Part shown: positions 24,339 through 31,700 of the stretch, one piece after another
Numbering within the stretch: position 1 is the first letter of the stretch
How the letters are laid out: every line of letters starts with the position of its first letter
Assembly: GCA_015487695.1 (NCBI GenBank)
Contig: WFPF01000112.1
Coordinates: 1-38,993, forward strand
Source of the DNA: Chitinophagales bacterium
GTDB lineage: Bacteria; Bacteroidota; Bacteroidia; Chitinophagales; S012-47
Reading direction: 5' to 3'
DNA: 38,993 bases
Made by a program: the position numbers and the translations under genes
Notes under the pieces: model-generated
The model's input: the letters and a program-made list of their open reading frames with translations, nothing else
The model's database searches: none
Told to the model about the DNA's origin: nothing

Positions 24339-24907
24339 TCAAAGCTTGGTAATTCGCGCACCTTCTTCTTCTTGGGCATGCGCTTGATGATTTCCTGTAC
24401 CACGGATTCGTAAATGAAACTAAAGGGGTTCATCAGGGTGGGCTGAACCGGATAAAAGGTGTCGGGCTTATTGATAATGCCCGGTGGCATATAGCCTAGA
24501 TTGTCCTGAACGGGCTCGGGCCGGTAAGCCAGAAAGGCCCTCTTGAATCCCTGAACATTGGGCCAGGGATAGATAACGGCTTCTTCCAGCATGACTGTAT
24601 CTCTTCGCATTTCGATGACGGTTGACCAGCGGTAACGTGTGAGGGTATCGGGGACTACTAAAAAAACCTGCTCATAGCCGAGCGAAGAAAAAAGAAGCGT
24701 ATCTCCCGGATGGGCCACAATGGAAAAAAAGCCATTTTCCTTGCCTGCCGTACCGTAAGCCGAGCCGATGAGTGAAACCGAAACATAGGGTACGGTGACA
24801 AGATGATCCTCGTCCACAATGATTCCGGAGACGGAAATGAGGTGTTGTCCGCTGGCCGGAAGCAGGAAACAAAGGGTCAGATAAAATGAGGCGATAATTT
24901 TTTTCAT
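24335..24907 (-). CDS. Secreted CarboxypepD_reg-like domain protein
   Basis: A 190-residue exported protein with a signal peptide ending PASG|QH, so mature Gln is at +1. Residues about 25-110 form a carboxypeptidase-regulatory-like beta domain of the kind found at the N-terminus of TonB-dependent receptors (SVSGIIVDEDHLVTVPYVSV, GKENGFFSIVAHPGDTLLFSSLGYEQ). Only this domain and an 80-residue Pro/Tyr-rich tail with a basic end are present, with no barrel. It is one of the short stand-alone secreted proteins of this type common in Bacteroidota. It is probably periplasmic or surface-attached; function unknown. Confidence 0.82.
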   Translation of the reverse strand: MKKIIASFYLTLCFLLPASGQHLISVSGIIVDEDHLVTVPYVSVSLIGSAYGTAGKENGFFSIVAHPGDTLLFSSLGYEQVFLVVPDTLTRYRWSTVIEMRRDTVMLEEAVIYPWPNVQGFKRAFLAYRPEPVQDNLGYMPPGIINKPDTFYPVQPTLMNPFSFIYESVVQEIIKRMPKKKKVRELPSFD

Positions 24908-24923
24908 TCAAGAAAAGTATTCG

Positions 24924-24937
24924 TAACTACGTAGCTA
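24924..24937. promoter_or_regulatory. Near-palindrome in the divergent intergenic region
   Basis: TAACTACGTAGCTA is a 14-base near-perfect palindrome centred on CTACGTAG, with one mismatched symmetric base pair per half. It lies in the 80-base gap between two divergent starts (24907 and 24988) and could be an operator. There is no independent evidence. Confidence 0.25.
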
Positions 24938-24987
24938 AACGCTTCTTATTTGATACGCGTGGCTTTTATAATAAAAATAAGTAGGAG

Positions 24988-25317
24988 ATGACAGCACAAA
25001 AGCCAAAGAAAAGCAATCCAATGCCAATAGTGCTCGCACTAATCCTGGGTATTCTGGCTACCAGCCTGGTTTTTCAAAATAACAAAATTATCGAAATAAA
25101 TCTTTGGTTTTGGCATCTCAGGAGCTCCTTTGTACTGATCATGGGAATTGTCTTTTGCATAGGAATGCTGATCGTCCTGCTGCCCATGTCGGGCCGCCTC
25201 TTGCGCAGGAAACGGGAACTTAAACAATGCCGAAAAGAAGTTCAGAAGCTGAAGGAGGTGTTGAAACAGCAGACAGAAAGAAAAAAGGAAGCTGAAACTC
25301 CGCCTAGTACAGACTGA
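24988..25317 (+). CDS. LapA-like (DUF1049) two-helix membrane protein
   Basis: A 109-residue protein with a basic, Pro-containing N-terminus, two hydrophobic helices (about 12-30 and 46-66) and a long Lys/Arg/Glu-rich coiled coil (about 70-105). The motif FQNNKIIEINLWFWHL between the helices is the signature of the LapA_dom (DUF1049) family. LapA-type proteins are inner-membrane proteins linked in E. coli to LPS assembly with LapB. No lapB is nearby. It is divergent from the secreted protein gene and converges on the MiaE-like gene with a 14-base 3' overlap. Confidence 0.85.
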   Translation: MTAQKPKKSNPMPIVLALILGILATSLVFQNNKIIEINLWFWHLRSSFVLIMGIVFCIGMLIVLLPMSGRLLRRKRELKQCRKEVQKLKEVLKQQTERKKEAETPPSTD

Positions 25318-25888
25318 TTTTCGGGTCCATCGAGCGCATAACATTTTGTTCAATCTGTATGAAGTATTTCACACGCTTTTTGATCTCCTCCGCTTTAAAA
25401 TATTTTGCCGCAAGTTGAAGGTATTCTTCGGAGTGGATTTTTTTTCGGGCACTGATTCGTGAGAGAAGCGACTGCATCTTTTTAGTTTCCAGCTTATTTA
25501 TAAGCTGATCATAGCGTTCGGCAGCACGCAACTCGAGCAGAGAGGCTACAATAAATTTGTCGAGCAGCCGCTCCCGGTGTTTGTGCCTGCATTTGTAGAT
25601 CAGATTGATGGTATACAGGTTCTTCTGTATCTCACGGAGCATCTCTATTCCTTTCTTGTCAAAGTGCCCGAGGAGGGCTTGAAAATTTTGAAGATTGCCA
25701 ATGGCAATGCTTACCAATCCATTCATGAGCTCCTTATATTTGGGGTACTTTGAAGTGAATTGCATGGCCAGGGCCGATGCTTTTCTTTCACAATCGGCCG
25801 CTTCGGTGAGAAACTCGTCCAGGTTGGCGGAGTTTAGCTCAAGCCAGCCCGGCTGTGTCGGCTTAAGATGGGAAGTGTCCAGGTTCAT
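25304..25888 (-). CDS. MiaE-like ferritin-fold protein lacking half of the diiron ligands
   Basis: A 194-residue all-helical protein that aligns along its length with tRNA-(ms2io6A)-hydroxylase MiaE: FLTEAADCERKASALAMQF, LLELRAAERYDQL and EEYLQLAAKYF match its helices. MiaE uses a diiron centre with Glu in helix 1, ExxH in helix 2, Glu in helix 3 and ExxH in helix 4. Here E34, E119 and H152 are kept, but the helix-2 ExxH reads NLQN (N65, N68) and the helix-4 Glu is K149. A normal diiron site cannot form, so it is either a pseudoenzyme or has a changed metal or role. The reading frame is intact and there is no sign of decay. The 3' end overlaps the LapA-like gene by 14 bases. Confidence 0.75.
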   Translation of the reverse strand: MNLDTSHLKPTQPGWLELNSANLDEFLTEAADCERKASALAMQFTSKYPKYKELMNGLVSIAIGNLQNFQALLGHFDKKGIEMLREIQKNLYTINLIYKCRHKHRERLLDKFIVASLLELRAAERYDQLINKLETKKMQSLLSRISARKKIHSEEYLQLAAKYFKAEEIKKRVKYFIQIEQNVMRSMDPKISLY

Positions 25889-25964
25889 TGGTATTGTTTA
25901 AATAGGGAGATATACGTTCCAATTCGAAGTTATAAAAAATACATTTAATACGTTATAAAGTACA

Positions 25965-26615
25965 ATGGAGAAGAAGAATATTGCATCGCTCAGAAAAGAC
26001 TACCGCCAGCATCGACTTGACGACTCGGCTGTGGACGAAAATCCCTTTGCCCAGTTTGCGCTCTGGTTCGATGAAGTGGCCAGTACACCCATTGGAGAAG
26101 TAAATGCGATGAACCTCAGTACGGCCGGCCGCGATGGAAAGGTCAGCAGCCGGATGATGCTCTTAAAGTCATTTGACCAGGAAGGCTTTGTTTTCTTTAC
26201 GAACTATCGCTCGGAGAAAGGCAAAGATTTGGAAGAGAATCCGTACGCCAGCATTAATTTCTTTTGGTTCACCAAAGAAAGGCAGGTACGGATTTCGGGC
26301 CCCGTACAGAAAATTCCGGAGCAGGACTCGGAAGCGTATTTTCATTCGCGTCCGCGTGGCAGCCAGCTGGCCGCACTCGTTTCCGAGTGGCAAAGTGCCC
26401 CGGCCGGAGGGCGCGATGAACTGGAGGAAAAATACAGAGAGCTGGAAAAAAAATACGAAGGAAAAACTATCCCCCGACCGAAATATTGGGGTGGCTATCT
26501 CCTGGTTCCCGAGTTGTTTGAATTCTGGCAGGGACGACCCAATCGCCTGCACGACCGCATTCAATATTGCAAACGGGAGAGCGGGAAATGGGACATCAGC
26601 CGCCTTTATCCCTGA
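25965..26615 (+). CDS. pdxH: Pyridoxamine/pyridoxine 5'-phosphate oxidase
   Basis: A 216-residue PdxH. The FMN-dependent enzyme oxidises pyridoxine or pyridoxamine 5'-phosphate to pyridoxal 5'-phosphate in the cytosol. Signatures: the N-terminal DENPFAQFALWF, FMN-binding SSRMMLLKSFDQEGFVFFTNY, ERQVRISGPV, and the C-terminal PKYWGGYLLVP...EFWQGRPNRLHDRI. Length matches E. coli PdxH (218). It is divergent from the MiaE-like gene (76-base gap) and converges on the NusG-like gene with a 10-base 3' overlap. Confidence 0.95.
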   Translation: MEKKNIASLRKDYRQHRLDDSAVDENPFAQFALWFDEVASTPIGEVNAMNLSTAGRDGKVSSRMMLLKSFDQEGFVFFTNYRSEKGKDLEENPYASINFFWFTKERQVRISGPVQKIPEQDSEAYFHSRPRGSQLAALVSEWQSAPAGGRDELEEKYRELEKKYEGKTIPRPKYWGGYLLVPELFEFWQGRPNRLHDRIQYCKRESGKWDISRLYP

Positions 26616-27142
26616 GACGAGTCGTTGATATTCGAGATCTTTTCAATCTGGTGAGGCGAGACGCTTGCCACCAGAGATTGCTCTATGCCTTTCAGATGGA
26701 TAACCAGTTTTCTCTTTCCCTGTATTTCCATGAGCTGGCCTTCAATGTCTTTTAAAGGCCCGGCTGTAATGCGGATGAAGTCACCTTTTTTCAAATTGAG
26801 CGGGACGGTCTCCAGCGGCACTTCATTGCGGAGCAAAGCGCGAATATCTTCAATCTGTTTTTCCGATATCTCGGCCGGCTGTCCCAGGTAGTAGATGAAA
26901 CGCAAAATACCGGGTACCTGCAATACCTGATGCTGCTCCCGGGGTTTTACTTTTACAAAAATATAGGAGCGAAAGAGGGCTTCTTCGACCCATTTCTTGC
27001 GATCGCTCCACTGTTTGAGTACCCGTTGCGTGGGCAGATAGGCCTCAATTTCCCATTTTTTTAACCGTTCGTTTACTTTCTTCTCGGCTCGTGGTGCGGT
27101 ATAACAAACCAACCAGCGGGACCTGTTTTGCTTTAAATTCAT
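26606..27142 (-). CDS. NusG-like (UpxY/RfaH-type) transcription factor
   Basis: A 178-residue protein with an N-terminal NGN domain (about 8-105: RWLVCYTAPRAEKKVNERL, AYLPTQRVLKQW, LFRSYIFVKV, GILRFIYYLG) and a C-terminal KOW domain (about 118-165: KGDFIRITAGPLKDIEGQL). It is shorter and more divergent than housekeeping NusG, fitting the specialised UpxY/RfaH-type paralogs that let RNA polymerase read through long operons, often for surface polysaccharides. No polysaccharide genes are in the window, so it must act elsewhere. The ATG at 27142 is chosen over a TTG at 27151. The 3' end overlaps pdxH by 10 bases. Confidence 0.85.
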   Translation of the reverse strand: MNLKQNRSRWLVCYTAPRAEKKVNERLKKWEIEAYLPTQRVLKQWSDRKKWVEEALFRSYIFVKVKPREQHQVLQVPGILRFIYYLGQPAEISEKQIEDIRALLRNEVPLETVPLNLKKGDFIRITAGPLKDIEGQLMEIQGKRKLVIHLKGIEQSLVASVSPHQIEKISNINDSSQG

Positions 27143-27173
27143 GGCTGACAATCAGGGGAACCTGGATGCTAAA

Positions 27174-27560
27174 TTAATTAAGTTTTTCGGGGGCCAGCAG
27201 TCGAAATTCCGGAATTTTGACCTTGAAGCGCTCCCCGGTGAGTTCCCGCTCCATTGTAAAGAATCCGTACATTTTACCCATTTCAGAGCGCAGGTGACAT
27301 CCCGAAACATACTGATGGTTTTGTCCGGGTTCGATCACAGGTTGTTTACCCACAACACCTTCTCCGTAGATTTCACGCTTGCCTCCGTTGGAGTCAATGA
27401 TGTGCCAGTGGCGATTTAGCAAACGGATGGTCTGGTTGCTTTGATTTTCGATGGTGATGCGATAGGCAAACATAAACTCGTTGCTCAGCGGCTTGGAATA
27501 TTCCGGCTGATAGTAGGTCTCTACACTGATTTTAACGCCTTCTGTTGTTTTGGTTACCAC
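27174..27560 (-). CDS. apaG: ApaG-domain protein
   Basis: A 128-residue single-domain ApaG protein (fibronectin type III-like beta fold) with RITIENQSNQTIRLLNRHWHIIDSNG, GEGVVGKQPVIEPG, and a C-terminal MYGFFTME...IPEFRLLAPEKLN, all typical of the family. The role is not settled: ApaG proteins bind phosphate-containing ligands, and older work tied them to cobalt/magnesium resistance. The start is GTG at 27560, giving the usual MVTKTTEG N-terminus. A promoter-like site lies 21 bases upstream. It follows gmk on the same strand. Confidence 0.93.
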   Translation of the reverse strand: MVTKTTEGVKISVETYYQPEYSKPLSNEFMFAYRITIENQSNQTIRLLNRHWHIIDSNGGKREIYGEGVVGKQPVIEPGQNHQYVSGCHLRSEMGKMYGFFTMERELTGERFKVKIPEFRLLAPEKLN

Positions 27561-27581
27561 TTTGCTTGCATTGCTCTCCGT

Positions 27582-27611
27582 TAAAATTAGCTGATTTTAA
27601 ATATTTTACAA
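27582..27611 (-). promoter_or_regulatory. Bacteroidota-type promoter upstream of apaG
   Basis: On the minus strand, TTG (27611-27609) and TAATTTTA (27589-27582; one mismatch to TAnnTTTG) with a 19-base spacer, in the gap between gmk and apaG. It would start transcription near 27577, about 17 bases before the apaG GTG. Confidence 0.55.
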
Positions 27612-27614
27612 GGT

Positions 27615-28181
27615 CTATGCAGCAATAAATTTTTTGACCATATCCACCAGCTCCTCTCCGGCTCGCTCTATGCGGTCATTCACAATTACCCTGTCAAAGT
27701 GCCGGGCTTTCCCAAGTTCCATTTCCGCCCGTTCGAGCCGTTCTTTCAGCGATTGAGCATCTTCTGTTCCCCTTTTTCTGAGTCTTTCCTCCAAAACTTC
27801 TGCCGAAGGCGGCTTTATGAACACGGCAAGCGCTGACGGACCGAAATATTTTTTGAGTGACAAGGCGCCCAGCACATCTACATCAAATACCAGGGTTTTC
27901 CCTTCCCGCCAGAGGCGTTCCACTTCATCTTTCAATGTGCCGTAGCAGGTGCCCGGATAGACTTCTTCCCATTCGATAAAGGCCCGGTCAGAAATTTTCT
28001 TTTGAAAATCTTCAGGGCTTAGGAAATAATAATGAACTCCGTCCTGCTCGTGGCTTCTCTTTGGCCGGGTAGTGGCCGAAACCGAGAAGGCAAGACCGGG
28101 CACCCGCTCCATGAGATATCGAATCAGGGTGCTTTTGCCGCCTCCGGAGGGGGCTGTGATGATGATTGCTTTTCCCTTCAT
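27615..28181 (-). CDS. gmk: Guanylate kinase
   Basis: A 188-residue guanylate kinase (GMP + ATP to GDP + ADP). It has the P-loop TAPSGGGKST (9-18), the GMP-binding region SVSATTRPKRSHEQDGVHYYF, and EWEEVYPGTCYGT, then the lid REGKTLVFDVDVLGA and the RxxxR-type RLRKRGTEDAQSLKERLERAE. Length is normal. Two bases separate its ATG from the stop of the ABC permease gene, so it is probably expressed with the exporter genes. Confidence 0.96.
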   Translation of the reverse strand: MKGKAIIITAPSGGGKSTLIRYLMERVPGLAFSVSATTRPKRSHEQDGVHYYFLSPEDFQKKISDRAFIEWEEVYPGTCYGTLKDEVERLWREGKTLVFDVDVLGALSLKKYFGPSALAVFIKPPSAEVLEERLRKRGTEDAQSLKERLERAEMELGKARHFDRVIVNDRIERAGEELVDMVKKFIAA

Positions 28182-28182
28182 A

Positions 28183-28947
28183 TTATTCCCATTTGAATGT
28201 CAGCAATGCAATGCTTAGCGCTCCAAGCAGATAGGCCGAAAGCACGGCCACATCAATCCAGGCACTGCCTGTTTGCCATTGGTAGTGAAGTGTATTTTCA
28301 AAATAATCCATATTCCATAACCTCTGAGTCAGCTCCACGGCATAGGTGATGGGCAGCACACGGGCAATGCTTTCGAGCCACCCGGGAAGGTGCAGGGGAA
28401 TGGCTCCGGAGAGAAAGAGCATGGGATAATAAACCAGCTGGCCGATAACATTGACCGTACGCATGCCACGCGAAAAACTGGCTATCAGCAAACCGATGGA
28501 GCCGAGACTTAAAAAGGAGAGCAGCAGTCCTCCCGTAAACAGGAGAATGTTTCCATGGAAAGTGGCACCATAAAGAAAAATGCCCAGCAGCACAAGAATG
28601 ACGAGTCCGAACAGCAACATGAGCAGATTGGCAGTGCCGAGGCTGAGGAGGATGGTGATGGGGCTGAGAGGCGCCACCCGCAGTCTTTTCAGAAATTTGG
28701 TGTTTCGGTACTTGACGATGTAAATGGGAATATTGAAGAAGGAAACTCCCGTGGTGATGATGATGATAAAGGCAGGGATATAAACGTTGATGGCTCCCTG
28801 TTCTACCGCTTCTTTTGAAAGGAATACGTGCATCGTCAGGAAGAGAAACATCAGCGGGAAAAAGAGGTTGAAAAAAACCGCAACCGGCTCGCGAAGGAAA
28901 ATGCGAAATTCTACGGAGGTCAGCTTCAGGTATTGTCGCCACATCAT
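28183..28947 (-). CDS. ABC-2 type transporter permease
   Basis: A 254-residue membrane protein of the ABC2_membrane family with six predicted transmembrane helices (roughly 21-42, 54-75, 101-125, 131-155, 165-185 and 227-250). The short conserved loop GMRTVNVIGQLVYYPMLFLSGAIPLHLP precedes the last helices and is typical of DrrB/NodJ-type exporters. The ATG at 28947 overlaps the ATPase stop (ATGATG), so the two proteins are coupled and should form one exporter (drug, lipid or polysaccharide). The substrate is unknown. A second ATG directly follows the first. Confidence 0.92.
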   Translation of the reverse strand: MMWRQYLKLTSVEFRIFLREPVAVFFNLFFPLMFLFLTMHVFLSKEAVEQGAINVYIPAFIIIITTGVSFFNIPIYIVKYRNTKFLKRLRVAPLSPITILLSLGTANLLMLLFGLVILVLLGIFLYGATFHGNILLFTGGLLLSFLSLGSIGLLIASFSRGMRTVNVIGQLVYYPMLFLSGAIPLHLPGWLESIARVLPITYAVELTQRLWNMDYFENTLHYQWQTGSAWIDVAVLSAYLLGALSIALLTFKWE

Positions 28948-29873
28948 TCTCTAAGTTCTTTTCCGGTCAAAGCAATAAATACATCTTCGAGGCTCGGCTG
29001 GTGTATGGTCAGTTCTACGAAGCCGATGTCATGATCGGCCAGCAAATGTATAAAATCAGCTACCGCCACCACATCCTGCACTTCGATGTCGTAGTGATGA
29101 TCTTCGCGGTGCACCTTTCGAATAAAAGCGGGTTCTTCGAAAAGCGATTCGGGAATCTCCTCTTCGGCTTTAAAGCTTACCCGGTAATAGGCGTGCACAT
29201 CGCGGATAAGGCGGGCAGGTGTGTCGAGGGCGATCAGTTCACCGTGATCGATGATGGCTACCCGGTCGCAGAGGCGCTCGGCCTCTTCCATGAAGTGGGT
29301 GACCAGCACCACGGTTTTGCCCATCTTTCGCACATTTTCGACCAGTGTCCAGATGATGCGCCTGGCCTGGGGGTCGAGGCCTGTCGTCAGTTCATCAAAA
29401 AAGACAATCTCAGGGTCGTTGATAAGTGCCATGGCAATGGAGAGCCGCTGTTTCTGTCCGCCCGAAAGCTTGTCGTAGTAGCTGTTCATCTTTTCTTCCA
29501 GCCCCAGCTCTTTTACCAGAGGTTTCCAGGGAATGCTTTTTTGGTAAAGGGCTGCAAACAATTCGAGGGCTTCGCGGGCTTTGATGCGGTCGGGGAGCTG
29601 GCTCTCCTGAAGTTGTATGCCGATCTTTTGTTTCAGACGGGCGGCATCGCGAATGGGGTGAAGGCCGGCAACCCGTATCTCCCCGGCATTGAATTCGCGG
29701 ATGCCTTCCATGCATTCCACCATGCTGGTTTTACCTGCCCCGTTGGGCCCCACTATACCGAAGATCTCGCCTTCCTCCACATCGAAACTGATTCCTTTGA
29801 CAGCAGTAAACTTGCCATACTTCTTGACCAGGTCCCTCACTTCGATGACTGCTTTTTTTACCATCCCTGCCAT
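28944..29873 (-). CDS. ABC transporter ATP-binding protein (DrrA-like)
   Basis: A 309-residue ATPase with Walker A GPNGAGKT (42-49), Q-loop near IGIQLQES, signature LSGGQ (135-139) and Walker B EIVFFDE (154-160) followed by LTTGLDPQAR, and switch His in VTHFME. A C-terminal extension after about 225, with no known domain, is usual in DrrA-type ATPases. It pairs with the permease encoded directly downstream (4-base overlap). Its ATG abuts the YicC stop (TAAATG); M4 is an alternative start. Confidence 0.94.
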   Translation of the reverse strand: MAGMVKKAVIEVRDLVKKYGKFTAVKGISFDVEEGEIFGIVGPNGAGKTSMVECMEGIREFNAGEIRVAGLHPIRDAARLKQKIGIQLQESQLPDRIKAREALELFAALYQKSIPWKPLVKELGLEEKMNSYYDKLSGGQKQRLSIAMALINDPEIVFFDELTTGLDPQARRIIWTLVENVRKMGKTVVLVTHFMEEAERLCDRVAIIDHGELIALDTPARLIRDVHAYYRVSFKAEEEIPESLFEEPAFIRKVHREDHHYDIEVQDVVAVADFIHLLADHDIGFVELTIHQPSLEDVFIALTGKELRE

Positions 29874-30740
29874 TTATACGATATTCAGTACTTGTTCTTT
29901 CATCTTTTCGAGTTCGTCTTTCATCTGTACGACCTTGCGCTGTATCGTTGCAAAACCGGCCTTCGAACCGATGGTGTTGATCTCTCTTCCTATTTCCTGA
30001 AGAATGAAATTGAGTTGCTTTCCTTTCTCATTTTCCTCCTTGTCAAGGATCTCAAAGAAATACTTGCAGTGATTTTTGAGGCGTACTTTTTCTTCATTGA
30101 TGTCCAACTTCTCAAGGTAATACAGAATCTCTTCTTCCATTCTTTTCTCATCAAAACTGCCGGCCGGCAATTCTTTCAGCAGATTGTTCAGACGTTCGCG
30201 GACATGAATCTTTCGTTCTTCATCGGCCGCTTCGATTTCCTGCAAGAGCTCCATTATCCGCCCGACTTTTTTACGCATATCTTTTTCTGTAGCATCGCCT
30301 TCTTGTTTCCGAAAGGCCAGCACCTGCTCTATGGCCTCGCTCAGTGCTTCCATCAAAAGGTTTTTTTCCTTTTCATCGGCTTCATCCACTGCCGGTTTGA
30401 GTACGTCCGGAAACTGCAGAATGGAAGGCAGCAGGGGGGCATCGTCAGCCAGTTGTTTTTGCAGTGCCTTTAGCTGGGCATAGTAATCGGCAATCAGCTT
30501 GCTGTCGATTTTCTGTGTTTTCAGCCCTTCGCCTTCAATATTAATTACCAGATCTATTTTGCCCCGGATAAGAGTGCGGGCAAGCAGTTGCCTGATTTCG
30601 GGTTCGGCATTGCGCAATTCGGCCGGCAGACGCAGGTTGAGGTCCAAATAGCGGCTGTTGAGTGCGCGGAGTTCAATATTCAGCTCTTTGGGGCCAATGG
30701 TCCGGCCCGATCTGCCGAATCCCGTCATGGAAAGTATCAT
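29874..30740 (-). CDS. YicC-family endoribonuclease
   Basis: A 288-residue YicC/YloC protein, recently described in other bacteria as an RNA endonuclease. The N-terminal MTGFGRS and NSRYLDLNLRLP stretch, and the C-terminal DUF1732 region with NFILQEIGREINTIGSKAG, are the family marks. The middle (about 110-240) is helical and highly charged. The start overlaps the end of the EamA transporter gene by 4 bases and its stop abuts the ABC ATPase start, so it is in one transcript with both. Confidence 0.93.
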   Translation of the reverse strand: MILSMTGFGRSGRTIGPKELNIELRALNSRYLDLNLRLPAELRNAEPEIRQLLARTLIRGKIDLVINIEGEGLKTQKIDSKLIADYYAQLKALQKQLADDAPLLPSILQFPDVLKPAVDEADEKEKNLLMEALSEAIEQVLAFRKQEGDATEKDMRKKVGRIMELLQEIEAADEERKIHVRERLNNLLKELPAGSFDEKRMEEEILYYLEKLDINEEKVRLKNHCKYFFEILDKEENEKGKQLNFILQEIGREINTIGSKAGFATIQRKVVQMKDELEKMKEQVLNIV

Positions 30741-31654
30741 GTTCTTTTCTTTTTATAAAAAAAGCTTGCTTTGTTCATCTGCGTGCGGGTAGTCAAAAAT
30801 ACGCCAAGAATGATAAGCATTCCGGCAAGGACTTTCAACAAGGTCAGTACATCATTGCCGGCCATCACCGATACAGCCGTGGCTATCAGCGGCTGAGAGT
30901 AGATGTAGACGCTGACGATGGAGGGGTTGATCTTCTTCAGGGCATACATATTGAGCAGGTAAGCCATTACCGTGGTGGCCAGTACCACATAAAGCACACT
31001 GAACCAAACCATCGGTGTAAATGCCGACCAGTTGACTTCTATCAGATGGTCATAGCCTAAAAAGGCCACCGGAATGAGTCCGAAGCTGAAAACCATCGAA
31101 ACCACCGTCAGGGGGTGATATTTGTTGGTGAGGGGCTTCATGATCACGAGATAAAGCGCATAGGAGCTGGCATTGGCCAGGATCATGAGATCTCCCATCA
31201 TCGTTTCGGAACCGAAATCAAAGTCCTGCCCGAAGCCGATCAAAAGAAAAGCTCCGATGGCAGCGAGGGCAATGCCGCCAATCTTGCGCCAGGTAATTTT
31301 TTCACGAATCAGCAGATGCGAAAGGATGAGTACAAGGATCGGAACGGTAATCATGATCAGCGATGCATTGATCTCGGTCGTCTGAGCCAGTCCGTGAAAG
31401 AAGAGGAGCTGATTGGTGGCAATGCCGAACAAAGCACCGAGCATAAAAACCGGGATGTCTTTGCGATCTATTTTTTCTCTTACCAGCAGCCACCACATCA
31501 TCCAGAAAAGCAAAAAGGCCAGCGACACCCTTATGAGCACAAATGAAAACGGATCGATAAACCCGGGCAGGGCGATTTTTGCTATCGTGTAGTTGAGTCC
31601 GTATATCACATTTGCCGTGATCAGGGCCAGGTGTGCTTTGAGTTTTGATGTCAC
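30737..31654 (-). CDS. EamA/DMT-superfamily transporter
   Basis: A 305-residue inner-membrane protein with ten predicted transmembrane helices in two EamA repeats (about 8-140 and 150-295), consistent with drug/metabolite exporters. Motifs include NVIYGLNYTIAKIALPGF near the N-terminus, ALFGIATNQLLFFHGLAQTT, and PSIVSVYIYSQPLIATAVS in the second repeat. The substrate cannot be read. The start is GTG at 31654, only 4 bases downstream of a perfect -7 promoter element, which may make the mRNA leaderless. Confidence 0.9.
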   Translation of the reverse strand: MTSKLKAHLALITANVIYGLNYTIAKIALPGFIDPFSFVLIRVSLAFLLFWMMWWLLVREKIDRKDIPVFMLGALFGIATNQLLFFHGLAQTTEINASLIMITVPILVLILSHLLIREKITWRKIGGIALAAIGAFLLIGFGQDFDFGSETMMGDLMILANASSYALYLVIMKPLTNKYHPLTVVSMVFSFGLIPVAFLGYDHLIEVNWSAFTPMVWFSVLYVVLATTVMAYLLNMYALKKINPSIVSVYIYSQPLIATAVSVMAGNDVLTLLKVLAGMLIILGVFLTTRTQMNKASFFYKKKRT

Positions 31655-31658
31655 GCGG

Positions 31659-31688
31659 CAAAGGTACGGGAGCCGTACTGAGAACTAA
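31659..31688 (-). promoter_or_regulatory. Bacteroidota-type promoter for the EamA gene, possibly leaderless
   Basis: On the minus strand, TTAG (31688-31685; imperfect -33) and TACCTTTG (31666-31659; exact TAnnTTTG) with an 18-base spacer. The GTG start codon begins 4 bases after the -7 element, about where transcription itself would start. Confidence 0.55.
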
Positions 31689-31700
31689 ATTAAATGCGGC

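Noticed and set aside
25304-25888. Pseudogene call for the MiaE-like gene
   Set aside because: The frame is full length without stops or frameshifts and retains family spacing; the loss is confined to metal ligands.
25940-25947. TACATTTA before pdxH as a -7 box
   Set aside because: One mismatch and no TTG at the required distance.
29001-30473. 490-codon open frame on the plus strand
   Set aside because: It lies fully antisense to the ABC ATPase and yicC genes, whose families are clear; its product has low-complexity Phe/His/Leu composition typical of an antisense shadow.
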